From Labrys sp. WJW (GTDB lineage Bacteria > Pseudomonadota > Alphaproteobacteria > Rhizobiales > Labraceae): a DNA stretch of 64,000 nucleotides. Both the position numbers and the translations under genes were made by a program. The DNA is taken from NCBI RefSeq assembly GCF_001676615.1, contig NZ_LYXZ01000041.1, positions 1 to 64,000 of the forward strand, written 5' to 3'. Below are positions 37,416 to 45,350 of the stretch, piece after piece. A model generated the notes under the pieces. It did not search any database, had not been told where the DNA came from, and saw only the letters and a list, made by a program, of their open reading frames with translations. Within the stretch, counting starts at the first letter, position 1. Every line of letters begins with the position of its first letter.

Positions 37416-38021
37416 GTGCCGCGCCTTCGCCTGATGATCAGCGGGGTCATTTCCCGCGAGCAAGCCGGCGCAGCGGTCGAGGCGGGCGCCGATGCCATCG
37501 GGCTCGACCCTGCCGCCTTCCCGCAGGCGGGCCCGGAAGGCAGCGCGATACTGGCGGAGATTGCGCTCGCTTTGCCGCCGGCGGTCACGCCGATCCTGAT
37601 TACCCCGGCCCTGACGGCCGGCGCCGTGGCCCAGCAGGTCGACGCCTCGGCGGCGCTCGCCGTTCGCCTGGCCAGGCCGATCGCCACCAGCGAATATCCC
37701 GGCCTCAAGCGCATCATCCGCGGCCGCAAGATCATCCAGTCCGTCGACCCTGGGAGCAGGGATGCCGATGCCCTGGTGGAGGCCTATGCGTCCCTCCCCG
37801 ACGCTGTGCATCTGCACGTCGGCAGCGGGGATGATCTGAGCGCCTGCCGGCGCCTGATCGAACTGGCTGACCTGCCTTGCTTTCTCGGGCTGACGGAGCC
37901 GACGCTCCTGCCGGCCGCCGCCGCGTTGCGGCCCCACGCCATCGATTTCCAACTCACCGGCGAGGGCACCTTCGATGCGCCGGCCCTGGACCGTTTCGCT
38001 GCAACGCTGGCGACCTTCTGA
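37416..38021 (+). CDS. TrpF-like (phosphoribosylanthranilate isomerase-related) barrel, probably not a TrpF enzyme
   Basis: A 201-aa protein that aligns with the TIM barrel of phosphoribosylanthranilate isomerase: strand 1 RLMISGVISREQAGAAVEAGADAIGLD and the last segments PAAAALRPHAIDFQLTGEGTFDAPALDRFAATL. The catalytic cysteine of TrpF (KICG) is replaced by Ser9 (MISG), and the AGGL phosphate motif is degenerate. Isomerase activity is therefore doubtful. The start is GTG at 37416, 9 bp after the SH3 gene, so the two are probably cotranscribed. No trp genes are nearby. Confidence 0.65.
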   Translation: MPRLRLMISGVISREQAGAAVEAGADAIGLDPAAFPQAGPEGSAILAEIALALPPAVTPILITPALTAGAVAQQVDASAALAVRLARPIATSEYPGLKRIIRGRKIIQSVDPGSRDADALVEAYASLPDAVHLHVGSGDDLSACRRLIELADLPCFLGLTEPTLLPAAAALRPHAIDFQLTGEGTFDAPALDRFAATLATF

Positions 38022-38132
38022 CACCAAGTTTCAAAAATACCACACCACCATGGGCCTGGTTTCCCGGGATCGCCCCCGGTTGCGATCCAGCCCGTCCTGC
38101 CGCTACGATGGCGCGCCCAATCGGAGCCACCG

Positions 38133-38654
38133 ATGACGAGAGCATTCCTCTTTGCTGCAACAGGCCTCGCCTTTCTGGGCCTGTCCTCAGCCAGCGCCGA
38201 AACCGTGACACAGAAGGCCGGCCGGGATGCCACCTTCAAGGCCAGGGACGACGATCCCGCCATGAAGGCCGCCTTCGCCAAGGCCCAGGAAAGCCTGCCC
38301 GATTTCATCGACGCCCTGGACGGCAAGGTCAGCGGCGCGAGTGGCTTTGCCGTGAAGGTGCCGATCATCCAGGGCATCCAGACCGAATATTTCTGGCTCA
38401 ACGAGGTCAGCCACAGGGGAGACCGCTTCACCGGCAAGATCAACAACCGCCCGGAACTGGTGGGCAATGTGACGTTCGGCCAGCCGCTCACCTTTCTGAG
38501 GAGCCGGATCCGGGACTGGGGCTACTATCGCGACGGCAAGCTTCAGGGCAATTTCACCACCTGCGTCCTGCTGGCCAAGGAGGATCCGCGCGAGGCCCAG
38601 GAACTGAAGGACCAGATCGGCCTGAGTTGCGAAGGCGGCGCCTCGCCGCAATAA
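38133..38654 (+). CDS. DUF2314 (YegJ-like) periplasmic protein
   Basis: A 173-aa secreted protein. A Sec signal (TRAFLFAATGLAFLGLSSASA) is cleaved near residue 22. The mature part is a DUF2314 domain: DPAMKAAFAKAQESLPDFI, a middle block FAVKVPIIQGIQTEYFWLNEV with the family's Trp, then GKINNRPELVGNVTFGQPLTFLRSRIRDWGYYRDGKLQGNFT. Function unknown. The last cysteines may form a disulfide. Confidence 0.8.
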   Translation: MTRAFLFAATGLAFLGLSSASAETVTQKAGRDATFKARDDDPAMKAAFAKAQESLPDFIDALDGKVSGASGFAVKVPIIQGIQTEYFWLNEVSHRGDRFTGKINNRPELVGNVTFGQPLTFLRSRIRDWGYYRDGKLQGNFTTCVLLAKEDPREAQELKDQIGLSCEGGASPQ

Positions 38655-38699
38655 GTCGTCGGCCCGCTTCTTTCTCAACCAATAGGGCCTGCCCGCCCC

Positions 38700-39614
38700 T
38701 CACCCCGCCGTCTCGAAACGGCGGTGCGGCCAGGGGTTCACCCCATCCCGCAACCAGGCCAGCGTATCCTGCCAGAAGCCGGCCCGATGTCGGTCATGAA
38801 ACAGGCTGAAATGACCGATCTCGGCCAGGTTGTAGTCTTGCGGCGTCAGGCGCACCGCGGTCGCCGGGCTCGACCGGTAATAGGCCAGCGCGCGCCGGAT
38901 GGCCGGCACGGTGCCGAACTCGTCGTCGGACATGGTCACTGCCAGGATCGGTGCGGAAACCGCGGCAAAACGCGCGAGGATCTCCGCCCGCTCCCGGCGC
39001 GGATGGCTGTTCTCGGCATGCTTGCCGCGAAAACTCCATTCCAGGGCCACGCCCGCCGGCAGGTCTTCCAGCCAGCCGAGCCGCCGGCCCGGGAAATAGC
39101 CGCATATCGCCGTAAGCAGGGGCATGAGCACATGCCAGCGCCAGACCAGCCCCAGGCGGCGGCGCCAGGCATAATCGGGCCAGTAGGCATATTGGGCGCC
39201 GACGGTCAGCATCCGATCGATCCAGCGGGCGTTGCCGGCAAGCCCCGGCAGGAAACCACCGATGCTGTGGCCGACCACGAAGAGAGGCCCGTCGGGCCGG
39301 TGCTGCCGGGCAAAGCCCAGCACTGCCTCGAAATCACGCGTTCCCCATTCGCTCCAGCGATAGCCGCAACGCTTCAGATCCGCTGGGCGCGACAGACCGA
39401 TGCCGCGATAGTCATAGGTGACGGCATCGAAGCCCTGCTCGGCAAGGAAGCGCGCATAACGGTGATAGTAGCGGGCAAGCACGCCCGTCGCGGCATTGAT
39501 GACGACCGTGCCCGCTCCCCCTCTGCCCTCCGCCAGCCAGAGATGGCCGGCGAGAACGACCCCGTCCCCGCAGGTGATCGCGACCGGCGTGGCCGGTGTC
39601 ATGTCCATCGCCAT
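38700..39614 (-). CDS. Alpha/beta hydrolase
   Basis: A 304-aa alpha/beta-fold hydrolase. The oxyanion region is VVINAATGVLARYYHRYARFL, the nucleophile elbow VVGHSIGGFLPG (Ser near residue 118), the acid in LAVTMSDDEFG and the His in AEIGHFSLFHD. The family includes esterases and membrane-lipid-associated hydrolases. ATG 39614 follows GAGGAG. The gene is divergent from a TetR regulator with a palindrome between them, so it is probably that regulator's target. Confidence 0.88.
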   Translation of the reverse strand: MAMDMTPATPVAITCGDGVVLAGHLWLAEGRGGAGTVVINAATGVLARYYHRYARFLAEQGFDAVTYDYRGIGLSRPADLKRCGYRWSEWGTRDFEAVLGFARQHRPDGPLFVVGHSIGGFLPGLAGNARWIDRMLTVGAQYAYWPDYAWRRRLGLVWRWHVLMPLLTAICGYFPGRRLGWLEDLPAGVALEWSFRGKHAENSHPRRERAEILARFAAVSAPILAVTMSDDEFGTVPAIRRALAYYRSSPATAVRLTPQDYNLAEIGHFSLFHDRHRAGFWQDTLAWLRDGVNPWPHRRFETAG

Positions 39615-39662
39615 CGACACTCCTCACTCGCAGGAAGGGATAGCATGGCCGGCGGCAACGGT

Positions 39663-39682
39663 TATACTCACTTGTCAGTATA
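39663..39682. promoter_or_regulatory. Probable TetR operator (TATACT-N8-AGTATA)
   Basis: A 20-bp palindrome, TATACTCACTTGTCAGTATA, lies between the divergent hydrolase (start 39614) and TetR (start 39697) genes. It is 14 bp ahead of the TetR start. Position and symmetry suit an autoregulatory TetR-family operator. Confidence 0.65.
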
Positions 39683-39696
39683 CGTGAGGGCAAGCC

Positions 39697-40377
39697 ATGT
39701 CTGAGCCTGCAACCACCACGCGCGAGCGTATCGTTTCGGCGGCCGCGCGCCTGTTCTACGACAAGGGCATCCGCAATGTCGGCGTCGACGCGGTTGCCGC
39801 CAAGGCCGGCATCACCAAGCGCACGCTCTATTATCACTTTACCAGCAAGGACGACCTGATCGCCGCCTATCTGGCGGCACGCGACCAACCCAATCTCGCT
39901 CTGTTCCGACGCTGGTTTGGCGAGGCGCAGGGAGACGTCGCGGCCAAGGTCGAGGCGATCTTCTCAAATCTCGCCGTGGCGGCCCGTCATCCGCGCTGGA
40001 AGGGATGCGGCTTCCTGCGCACCGCCGCCGAACTCGCCGACCTGCCGGGCCACCCCGCCATCAAGATCGGTGCCGCACACAAGAAGAGCTTTGAAGCCTG
40101 GCTGCGGCTCGAACTGGAAAACGCAGGGCTCGACGACACGGCCTTGTTGGCCCGGCAAGTCGTACTCCTGCTCGACGGCAGCTTTGCCGTCGTCCTGCTG
40201 CATCGCGACCCCGACTATATGGAAGCTGCCGGCAAGGCGGCCGCCACGCTGATCACCGCCGCTGTCGACAGCAAGGGACTTGGCGGCAAGGGACTTGGCG
40301 GCAAGGGACTTGGCGGCAAGAGACTTGGCGGCAAGAGACTTGGCACCAAAGCACCTCCCTCTTCCACGGCAGCCTAG
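39697..40377 (+). CDS. TetR family regulator with repetitive C-terminal tail
   Basis: A 226-aa regulator. The N-terminal helix-turn-helix (RERIVSAAARLFYDKGIRNVGVDAVAAKAGITKRTLYYHFTSKDDLIAAYL) is textbook TetR_N. The C-terminal domain (about 75-185; RWKGCGFLRTAAELADLPGHPA) is of the type controlling small hydrolase or quinone-related genes. After residue 190 the protein is a five-fold repeat of Lys-Gly/Arg-Leu-Gly-Gly encoded by a 15-bp tandem repeat, which relatives are unlikely to share. Divergent from the alpha/beta hydrolase. Confidence 0.88.
   Translation: MSEPATTTRERIVSAAARLFYDKGIRNVGVDAVAAKAGITKRTLYYHFTSKDDLIAAYLAARDQPNLALFRRWFGEAQGDVAAKVEAIFSNLAVAARHPRWKGCGFLRTAAELADLPGHPAIKIGAAHKKSFEAWLRLELENAGLDDTALLARQVVLLLDGSFAVVLLHRDPDYMEAAGKAAATLITAAVDSKGLGGKGLGGKGLGGKRLGGKRLGTKAPPSSTAA
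40273..40347 (+). repeat. 15-bp tandem repeat (5 copies) inside TetR gene
   Basis: Five contiguous copies of AAG(G/A)GACTTGGCGGC. The first three are identical; the fourth and fifth carry AAGAGA and the last ends ACC. Being a multiple of three, copy-number changes keep frame and only alter the length of the basic Gly-rich tail. Confidence 0.9.
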
Positions 40378-40569
40378 TTATCAATAGCCGGCAAATTCAT
40401 TGCCCGCCACTGCCGGGCAGCTGCGGATTCATATCAAGGATGGCACCACCCAGGCCACTGGCTTGCCGGCGCACCAGGCTTCGCCCCAACGAAACTGATT
40501 GCAAATCAAGATCGGTTATCATAACGTCAAACCAGTTTCGATCTGCAGTCGGTTTTGGAGCGACCTCCC

Positions 40570-41214
40570 ATGTCCAAACTTGTCGTCCGCGGTTTCTCTC
40601 TGTCGCTTGATGGCTATGGCGCCGGGCCGGACCAGAGCCTCGACAATCCGCTCGGCGTGAACGGCACCAAATTGCACGGTTGGGCCTGGACGACACGGAC
40701 CTTTCGCAAGATGTTCGGTGAGGACGGTGGGGAAACGGGCATCGACGACGATTTCGCGGCGCGCAGCATGGAGAATCTCGGCGCCTGGATTCTAGGGCGC
40801 AACATGTTCGGCCCGATCCGCGGCCCCTGGCCCGACATGGACTGGAAGGGCTGGTGGGGCGACAATCCTCCTTATCACGTGCCCATCTTCGTGCTGACAC
40901 ATCATGCCCGTGCCCCTCTCGAGATGGAGGGCGGCACGACCTTCCATTTCGTCACGGACGGCATCGAATCCGCGCTGCGGCAAGCAAGGACCGCGGCCGG
41001 CGACAAGGACGTGCGGGTCGGCGGCGGAGTCTCGACCGTGCATCAATATCTCAAGGCGCGCCTCATCGACGACATGCATCTGGTCGTTTCACCGGTCCTG
41101 CTCGGCAAGGGCGAGAACTTCTTCGAGGGGATCGATCTGCCAGCCCTCGGCTATCGCTTCGCCGAACGCGTTACGACACCGATGGCCACCCATCTCACCA
41201 TTGTCAGGAGTTGA
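40570..41214 (+). CDS. Dihydrofolate reductase family protein (RibD C-terminal-like)
   Basis: A 214-aa protein of the RibD_C/DHFR-like fold. It begins KLVVRGFSLSLDGYGAGPDQSLDNP, has LGAWILGRNMFGPIRGPW in the middle and DVRVGGGVSTVHQYLKARLIDDMHLVVSPVLLGKGENFF near the end, where the GG motif binds NADPH. Such YyaP/YwjB-like proteins are reductases of unknown substrate. ATG 40570 (MSKLVVRG) is chosen. It is convergent with rtcR, 5 bp apart. Confidence 0.88.
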   Translation: MSKLVVRGFSLSLDGYGAGPDQSLDNPLGVNGTKLHGWAWTTRTFRKMFGEDGGETGIDDDFAARSMENLGAWILGRNMFGPIRGPWPDMDWKGWWGDNPPYHVPIFVLTHHARAPLEMEGGTTFHFVTDGIESALRQARTAAGDKDVRVGGGVSTVHQYLKARLIDDMHLVVSPVLLGKGENFFEGIDLPALGYRFAERVTTPMATHLTIVRS

Positions 41215-41219
41215 TGCAC

Positions 41220-42815
41220 TCAGCCCTGCCTCACCACCTCCCAATCCAGCTCGAAACGCGCCAGATATTTGCGCAGGCGATCGGCATCGTTCGAGCTCGC
41301 CTTGGCCTGGCGCGATGCCGCGAACAGCGCACGGCCGGCCGCGCTGAGGGACGCGTTGGAGCGGCAGACGCGCACCACCTCGGCCAGTTGCACCTGGTCG
41401 AAACGGTCGATACCGGCGACACGCTCCTCACCGAGGAGATCGGCCAGCAACCTGTCCGCGCCCTCGACGTCGCCAGCTCGCCAATGCCGGACGAGGCGGG
41501 CGATTTCCTCGGCAACCCCATCCTCGGTGATGCGCCCACCCGGCGCCAGGGTCGCCATGCGGGTGACGGAAGCCGAGAGGTCGCGAAAATTGGCGGTCCA
41601 GCGCGCTTCCGGCGCCGTCGCAAAGCTGAGATAGCGGGCGCGCGCCTCGCGATTGAAGGCGATGTTTTCGCCCTCGCGCTCGGCATAACGCGTGAGTTCG
41701 AAATCGAGATTGGGCTCGATGTCCTCGCGGCGCGCGGCCAGGCCCGGCAATTCGAAAGTCCAGAGATTGAGGCGCGCCAGCAGGTCCTCACGGAACTTGC
41801 CCGAACGCACATCCACCGAAAGGTCGCGATTGGTGCCGGCGATCAACTGGAAATCGCTGACCGCCTCCTTGTCGGCGCCGACCGGCAGGAAGCGCTTCTC
41901 CTCGATGGCCCTGAGGATCATGGCCTGCTCGTCGAGGCCGAGTTCACCGATCTCGTCCATGAACAGCAATCCGCCATCGGCCGCCCGCAGGAGCCCGGCC
42001 CGGTCGGTCTGGGCGCCGGTGAAAGCCCCCCTGATATGGCCGAACAGGGCCGACATCGTATGGTCGCCGCGCAAGGTAGCACAGTTGACCTCGACGAAAT
42101 CGCCCGCGAGCTGGCGCCGCGCCTGCTTGAGCTCGAAGATGCGCCGGGCCAGCAGCGACTTGCCGGCCCCGGTCGGCCCCGTCAGCAGCACCGGCGCGCG
42201 CGAGCGCATCGCCACCCGCTCGATCTGGTCGATCATGGCGTTGAAGGCGGAATTGCGGGTCGGGATACCGGATTTGAGGAAGGAGGTCGCCTCGTGTGCC
42301 TCGGCCCGGAAGCGGCTGGCGATGGCATCGTAACGCGAGAGGTCGAGATCCACGATCGAATAGGAACCGGCGACACCTTCGCCCTGGCGCTTGGGCGGCG
42401 AGAGCTGGATCAGTTTGCCGGGCACATAATGAGCCTCGGTCAGCAGGAACCAGCAGATCTGGGCGACATGGGTGCCGGTGGTGATGTTGACGAGATACTC
42501 CTCCTCCTCGGCATCGAAGGGATAGGCCCTGGCGAAATCATAGAGGGCCCCGTAGACCTCCTGGAAATCCCAGGCATCGGCGAGATTCATGATGTGCCTG
42601 ACAACCTGCGTGTCCGGCGAGATCACGGCGATGTCGCCCGCGATCCGCTCGGCTAGCGAGGTTGCCCTGATGTCGTGGATCAGTTCGAGGCGGTCGATGG
42701 GCAGGTCCCCCTGCTGGCAGAGCGCCACGGTCGGCCGCCAGCGCTCCCAGCGCTTGTCGCGCTTGCCGCTGTCCAGGCTGACGCCGAGGAAGCCGATGGC
42801 CACACGCTTCTTCAT
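41220..42815 (-). CDS. rtcR: Sigma-54-dependent RNA-repair regulator RtcR
   Basis: A 531-aa enhancer-binding activator. Residues 1-180 form the RtcR sensor, a CARF-like Rossmann domain (VAIGFLGVSLDSGKRDKRWERWRPTVALCQQ; VNITTGTHVAQICWFLL), which in other bacteria senses RNA ends with 2',3'-cyclic phosphate. The AAA+ domain has Walker A GPTGAGKS at 213-220, the sigma-54-contacting GAFTGA at 263-268 and Walker B GGLLFMDE at 281-288. A C-terminal helix-turn-helix follows. It is divergent from the Ro60 gene, whose promoter has perfect sigma-54 elements. The usual targets rtcA and rtcB are absent here. Confidence 0.96.
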   Translation of the reverse strand: MKKRVAIGFLGVSLDSGKRDKRWERWRPTVALCQQGDLPIDRLELIHDIRATSLAERIAGDIAVISPDTQVVRHIMNLADAWDFQEVYGALYDFARAYPFDAEEEEYLVNITTGTHVAQICWFLLTEAHYVPGKLIQLSPPKRQGEGVAGSYSIVDLDLSRYDAIASRFRAEAHEATSFLKSGIPTRNSAFNAMIDQIERVAMRSRAPVLLTGPTGAGKSLLARRIFELKQARRQLAGDFVEVNCATLRGDHTMSALFGHIRGAFTGAQTDRAGLLRAADGGLLFMDEIGELGLDEQAMILRAIEEKRFLPVGADKEAVSDFQLIAGTNRDLSVDVRSGKFREDLLARLNLWTFELPGLAARREDIEPNLDFELTRYAEREGENIAFNREARARYLSFATAPEARWTANFRDLSASVTRMATLAPGGRITEDGVAEEIARLVRHWRAGDVEGADRLLADLLGEERVAGIDRFDQVQLAEVVRVCRSNASLSAAGRALFAASRQAKASSNDADRLRKYLARFELDWEVVRQG

Positions 42816-42824
42816 TCGATCCCC

Positions 42825-42885
42825 CCTGGGAACGCAATGTTTTCAGGAAAGAGCAGGCTGGAGGCCTGCGATCCCAGGAACGACC
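42825..42885. repeat. Shortened relative of compound palindrome family 1
   Basis: The right part (AAGAGCAGGC then GCCTGCGATCCCAGG, about 42850-42884) matches the right arm of the element at 6931-7015. The left part keeps only the outer CCTGGGA (about 42826). It lies just upstream of rtcR. Confidence 0.6.
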
Positions 42886-43041
42886 CGTCGCTTTGTAAGT
42901 TATATCATGGGATATCTTGTTATCGGAAAATATAAATTCTGGACTCAAGCTTTCCGCTCAAGAAATTCACTTTAAGCTCGCTGGATTTTTTTATCATTCA
43001 AAATCAATATCTTATAAAATAATTCCCGCCCCCCTCTCCAC

Positions 43042-43059
43042 TTGGCACGCTCCCTGCTA
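43042..43059 (+). promoter_or_regulatory. Sigma-54 (-24/-12) promoter of the Ro60 gene and Y RNA array
   Basis: TTGGCACGCTCCCTGCTA matches the sigma-54 consensus: GG at 43044-43045 (-24) and GC at 43056-43057 (-12), with exactly ten bases between. Transcription should start near 43069, ahead of the Ro60 start at 43092. The AT-rich DNA upstream (42900-43020) is where RtcR enhancer sites and a DNA bend would be expected, though I cannot define the sites. Confidence 0.88.
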
Positions 43060-43091
43060 TCAGATCCCCGTAACAAACGAGGATGATTGTC

Positions 43092-44648
43092 ATGGCAAAT
43101 AAGTCGCTGTTTGCCTCCTTTGTGGGGAAGATGCTGCCGAAGGCCGATACCGCCAACAAGCACGGGGCCCCGGCCTATAAGTTCACCCCGCGCCACGCAC
43201 TGGCCCAGCTCGCCGTCACCGGCACGCTGAACCGCACCTTCTATGCCAGCGCCACGGCGCAGCTCGACGAGACGCTCAAGGCGGTCTGCGAGGTGGAGAG
43301 CGCGTTCATTGCCAAGGCGGCCATCTATGCCCGCCAGCGCGGCCATATGAAGGATATGCCGGCCTTGCTGCTCGCCTATCTTTCCATGCTGCAGACGGGC
43401 GATTTCGCCAAGGCGTTTCCGCGCGTGGTCGACAACGGCAAGATGCTGCGCAACTTCGTCCAGGTGATGCGTTCGGGCGCCGTCGGCCGTAAGTCTCTCG
43501 GGACCCGGCCGAAGAAGCTGGTCCAAGCCTGGCTCGAGACCGCCTCGGACATCGAGATCATGCGCGCCAGCGTCGGCAATGCGCCCTCGCTCGCGGACGT
43601 GATCAAGATGGTCCACCCCAAGCCCGCCGACAAGGCGCGCGAGGCGCTCTATGCCTGGCTGATCGGGCGCCCCTACGATGTGACGGCTCTGCCTGACGTC
43701 GCTCGGGCGTTCGAGGCCTTCAAGCAGGATCCGTCACTGCCGGTACCGGCCGTGCCGTTCCAGATGCTGACGGCGCTGCCGCTCACCCGGCAGCACTGGG
43801 CCGCCATCGCCGACAAGGCAGGCTGGCAGATGCTGCGGATGAACCTCGCCACCTTCGCGCGCCACGGCGTGTTCGAGGTGGAGGGCTTCGCCGAAAAGCT
43901 TGCCAAGCGGCTCGCCGATGGCGAGGCCATCAAGCGGGCACGGGTGTTCCCGTATCAGCTGATGATGGCCTATGCGCAGGCCGGGCAGGACGTCCCGTCC
44001 GTCGTGCGCGAGGCGCTGCATGACGCGATGGAGATCGCGGTCGCCAACGTGCCAGCGATCAAGGGCCGCGTGGTCGTCTGCCCGGACGTTTCGGGTTCGA
44101 TGTCCTCGCCGGTCACCGGCTATCGTCCAGGCGCGACCACGCAGGTGCGCTGCATCGACGTGGCCGGCCTGGTGGCGGCTTCGGTGCTTCGGGCCAATCC
44201 GTCGGCCCGGGTGATCCCGTTCGAGCAGGCCGTGGTCCGCGTGGACCTCGAGCCGCGCGACACGGTGATGACCAATGCACGCAAGCTCGCCTCCATCGGC
44301 GGCGGCGGCACCAACTGCTCGGCGCCGCTGGAGAAGCTGGCGAACGAGCGGGCCAAGGTGGATCTGGTGATCTTCGTCTCGGACAACCAGTCCTGGATCG
44401 ATGCGCGCCGGGGCGGCGAGGCCACGCAGATGATGCAGCTGTGGGAGCGGGTGAAGACCGGCAATCCCAGTGCCAAGCTCGTCTGCCTGGACATCCAGCC
44501 CTACACGACCACCCAGGTGCAGGAGCGCGCCGACGTGATGAACATCGGTGGCTTCTCGGACGCAGTGTTCGACACCATCGCGGCCTTCAAGAAGGGCGAG
44601 ATGGGCGCAGAGCACTGGGTCGGCGAGATCGAGAAGATCGAGCTCTGA
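43092..44648 (+). CDS. rsr: Ro60 (TROVE domain) RNA-binding protein
   Basis: A 518-aa orthologue of the Ro autoantigen / bacterial Rsr, a ring of HEAT-like helical repeats (TROVE, about 15-320) plus a C-terminal von Willebrand A domain (about 325-510). It begins ANKSLFASFVGKMLPKADTANKHGAPAYKFTPRHALAQLAVTGTLNRTFY. The vWA metal site has DVSGSMSS at 332-339. Ro60 proteins bind misfolded RNA ends in the ring and Y RNAs on its rim, and tether nucleases such as PNPase. The start is ATG 43092, with GAGGA upstream. Eight Y-RNA-like elements follow directly on the same strand. Confidence 0.95.
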   Translation: MANKSLFASFVGKMLPKADTANKHGAPAYKFTPRHALAQLAVTGTLNRTFYASATAQLDETLKAVCEVESAFIAKAAIYARQRGHMKDMPALLLAYLSMLQTGDFAKAFPRVVDNGKMLRNFVQVMRSGAVGRKSLGTRPKKLVQAWLETASDIEIMRASVGNAPSLADVIKMVHPKPADKAREALYAWLIGRPYDVTALPDVARAFEAFKQDPSLPVPAVPFQMLTALPLTRQHWAAIADKAGWQMLRMNLATFARHGVFEVEGFAEKLAKRLADGEAIKRARVFPYQLMMAYAQAGQDVPSVVREALHDAMEIAVANVPAIKGRVVVCPDVSGSMSSPVTGYRPGATTQVRCIDVAGLVAASVLRANPSARVIPFEQAVVRVDLEPRDTVMTNARKLASIGGGGTNCSAPLEKLANERAKVDLVIFVSDNQSWIDARRGGEATQMMQLWERVKTGNPSAKLVCLDIQPYTTTQVQERADVMNIGGFSDAVFDTIAAFKKGEMGAEHWVGEIEKIEL

Positions 44649-44661
44649 TACGACATGATTT

Positions 44662-44690
44662 CCGGTCGGCGGCTTCGTGCTGCCGGCCGG
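44662..44690 (+). repeat. GC-rich hairpin between Ro60 gene and Y1
   Basis: CCGGTCGGC pairs with GCCGGCCGG across an 11-nt loop (one G.T pair) in the 52-nt gap between the Ro60 stop and the first Y RNA. No T-run follows. It may be a processing or attenuation hairpin separating mRNA from the RNA array. Confidence 0.5.
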
Positions 44691-44700
44691 AGCCAAAGCC

Positions 44701-44848
44701 GCGGCGAATGCCTGGGGAATTACAGCTTCAGGTGATCGTTGGCCCCCGACGCTCACGTCGCAAGACGAAGCTGCCGGAACAGGCGCGATGCCGTCTCGAC
44801 CGCTTCGGCGGGCAAGGCGGCCGTCGTTTCCCACAACCTCGTCGCTGC
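44701..44848 (+). ncRNA. Y-RNA-like RNA, copy 1
   Basis: The 5' strand GCGGCGA (44701-44707) pairs with TCGCTGC (44842-44848). TGGGGAAT (44713-44720) pairs with GTTTCCCA (44826-44833), with the conserved G.T in the middle. The internal loop has ATGCC on one side and ACAACC-T on the other. Inside lies a helix CGTC-GCAA-GACG (44756-44767) closed by a GNRA tetraloop, the position of the tRNA acceptor mimic in other copies. The T and D arms are degenerate. It starts 52 nt after the Ro60 stop codon. Confidence 0.68.
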
Positions 44849-44880
44849 GGCCTATTCATTGGAGATTTTTTCAGACGCCA

Positions 44881-45018
44881 CGGCAAATGCCGACGGAACT
44901 ACAGACTTTGAATCCCGGGGTCGCGGGTTCGAATCCCGCTGCGGCGCAAGCTGCATAGCTCAGATGGTTAGAGCACGGACCGCCGCAAGGCGGTAACGTT
45001 TCGTCATTCTTGTTGCCG
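44881..45018 (+). ncRNA. Y-RNA-like RNA with permuted tRNA module, copy 2
   Basis: CGGCAA (44881-44886) pairs with TTGCCG (45013-45018), a compensatory change from the CGGCGA/TCGCCG of other copies. GACGGAAC (44892-44899) pairs with GTTTCGTC (44998-45005). The tRNA-like module comes in permuted order: T arm GCGGG-TTCGAAT-CCCGC (44923-44939), acceptor 3' strand TGCGGC, GCAA tetraloop (44946-44949), acceptor 5' strand GCTGCA, TA, and D arm GCTCAGATGGTTAGAGC (44958-44974). An extra CCGCC-GCAA-GGCGG hairpin follows. Length 138 nt. Confidence 0.82.
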
Positions 45019-45050
45019 TGGCCGTCATCATCAGGAGATTTCTATCGAAA

Positions 45051-45169
45051 CGGCGAATGCCGGTGGAACTACAGCCTTCACGCTCCAGGTCGCGGGTTCA
45101 ATTCCCGCCAGGCCGCAAGGCCTGTAGCTCAGTGGGTAGAGCGGGATGTTTCACCATTCCTCGTCGCCG
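45051..45169 (+). ncRNA. Y-RNA-like RNA with permuted tRNA module, copy 3 (best preserved)
   Basis: CGGCGA (45051-45056) pairs with TCGCCG (45164-45169). GGTGGAAC (45062-45069) pairs with GTTTCACC (45148-45155). The T arm GCGGG-TTCAATT-CCCGC (45092-45108) runs straight into the acceptor mimic CAGGCC-GCAA-GGCCTG (45109-45124), then TA and D arm GCTCAGTGGGTAGAGC (45127-45142). The acceptor stem is closed by a tetraloop, so no free 3' CCA end exists. There is no anticodon arm; the Ro-binding-type stem takes its place. Length 119 nt. Confidence 0.85.
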
Positions 45170-45195
45170 TGGCCGATCCCGGCTATTGCAACCAG

Positions 45196-45315
45196 CGGCG
45201 AATGCCGTCGGGACTACAGGTAGAACACCCTTCCAAAGCAAAGGGAGCCGGCGCATCAAGGCGCCCCGCGCAAGCGGTAGTTCAGCAGCAACCGTCCCGT
45301 CATGCCTCGTCGCCG
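45196..45315 (+). ncRNA. Y-RNA-like RNA, copy 4
   Basis: CGGCGA (45196-45201) pairs with TCGCCG (45310-45315). GTCGGGAC (45207-45214) pairs with GTCCCGTC (45294-45301) with one T-T mismatch. The T-arm equivalent is GGCGC-ATCAAG-GCGCC (45250-45265). It is followed at once by the acceptor mimic CCGC-GCAA-GCGG (45266-45277), TA, and a short D-arm-like GTT...AAC stem. The T loop has lost the TTC motif, but the geometry (T stem stacked on acceptor, GCAA loop) is kept. Confidence 0.72.
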
Positions 45316-45350
45316 CACCTATTTCGACTGAAAGGAATTTCGACACGTCA

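Noticed and set aside
40397-40900. Minus-strand frame overlapping the DHFR-like gene
   Set aside because: It is the shadow of the well-supported plus-strand reductase gene and encodes a Ser/Arg-rich sequence with no family.
44950-45114. Conventional tRNA genes (D arm first, T arm later) in the region behind the Ro60 gene
   Set aside because: The D arm at 44958 and the next T arm at 45092 are separated by over 110 nt with no anticodon arm, and their acceptor strands (GCTGCA and CAGGCC) do not pair. Pairing works only in the permuted order, with the upstream T arm.
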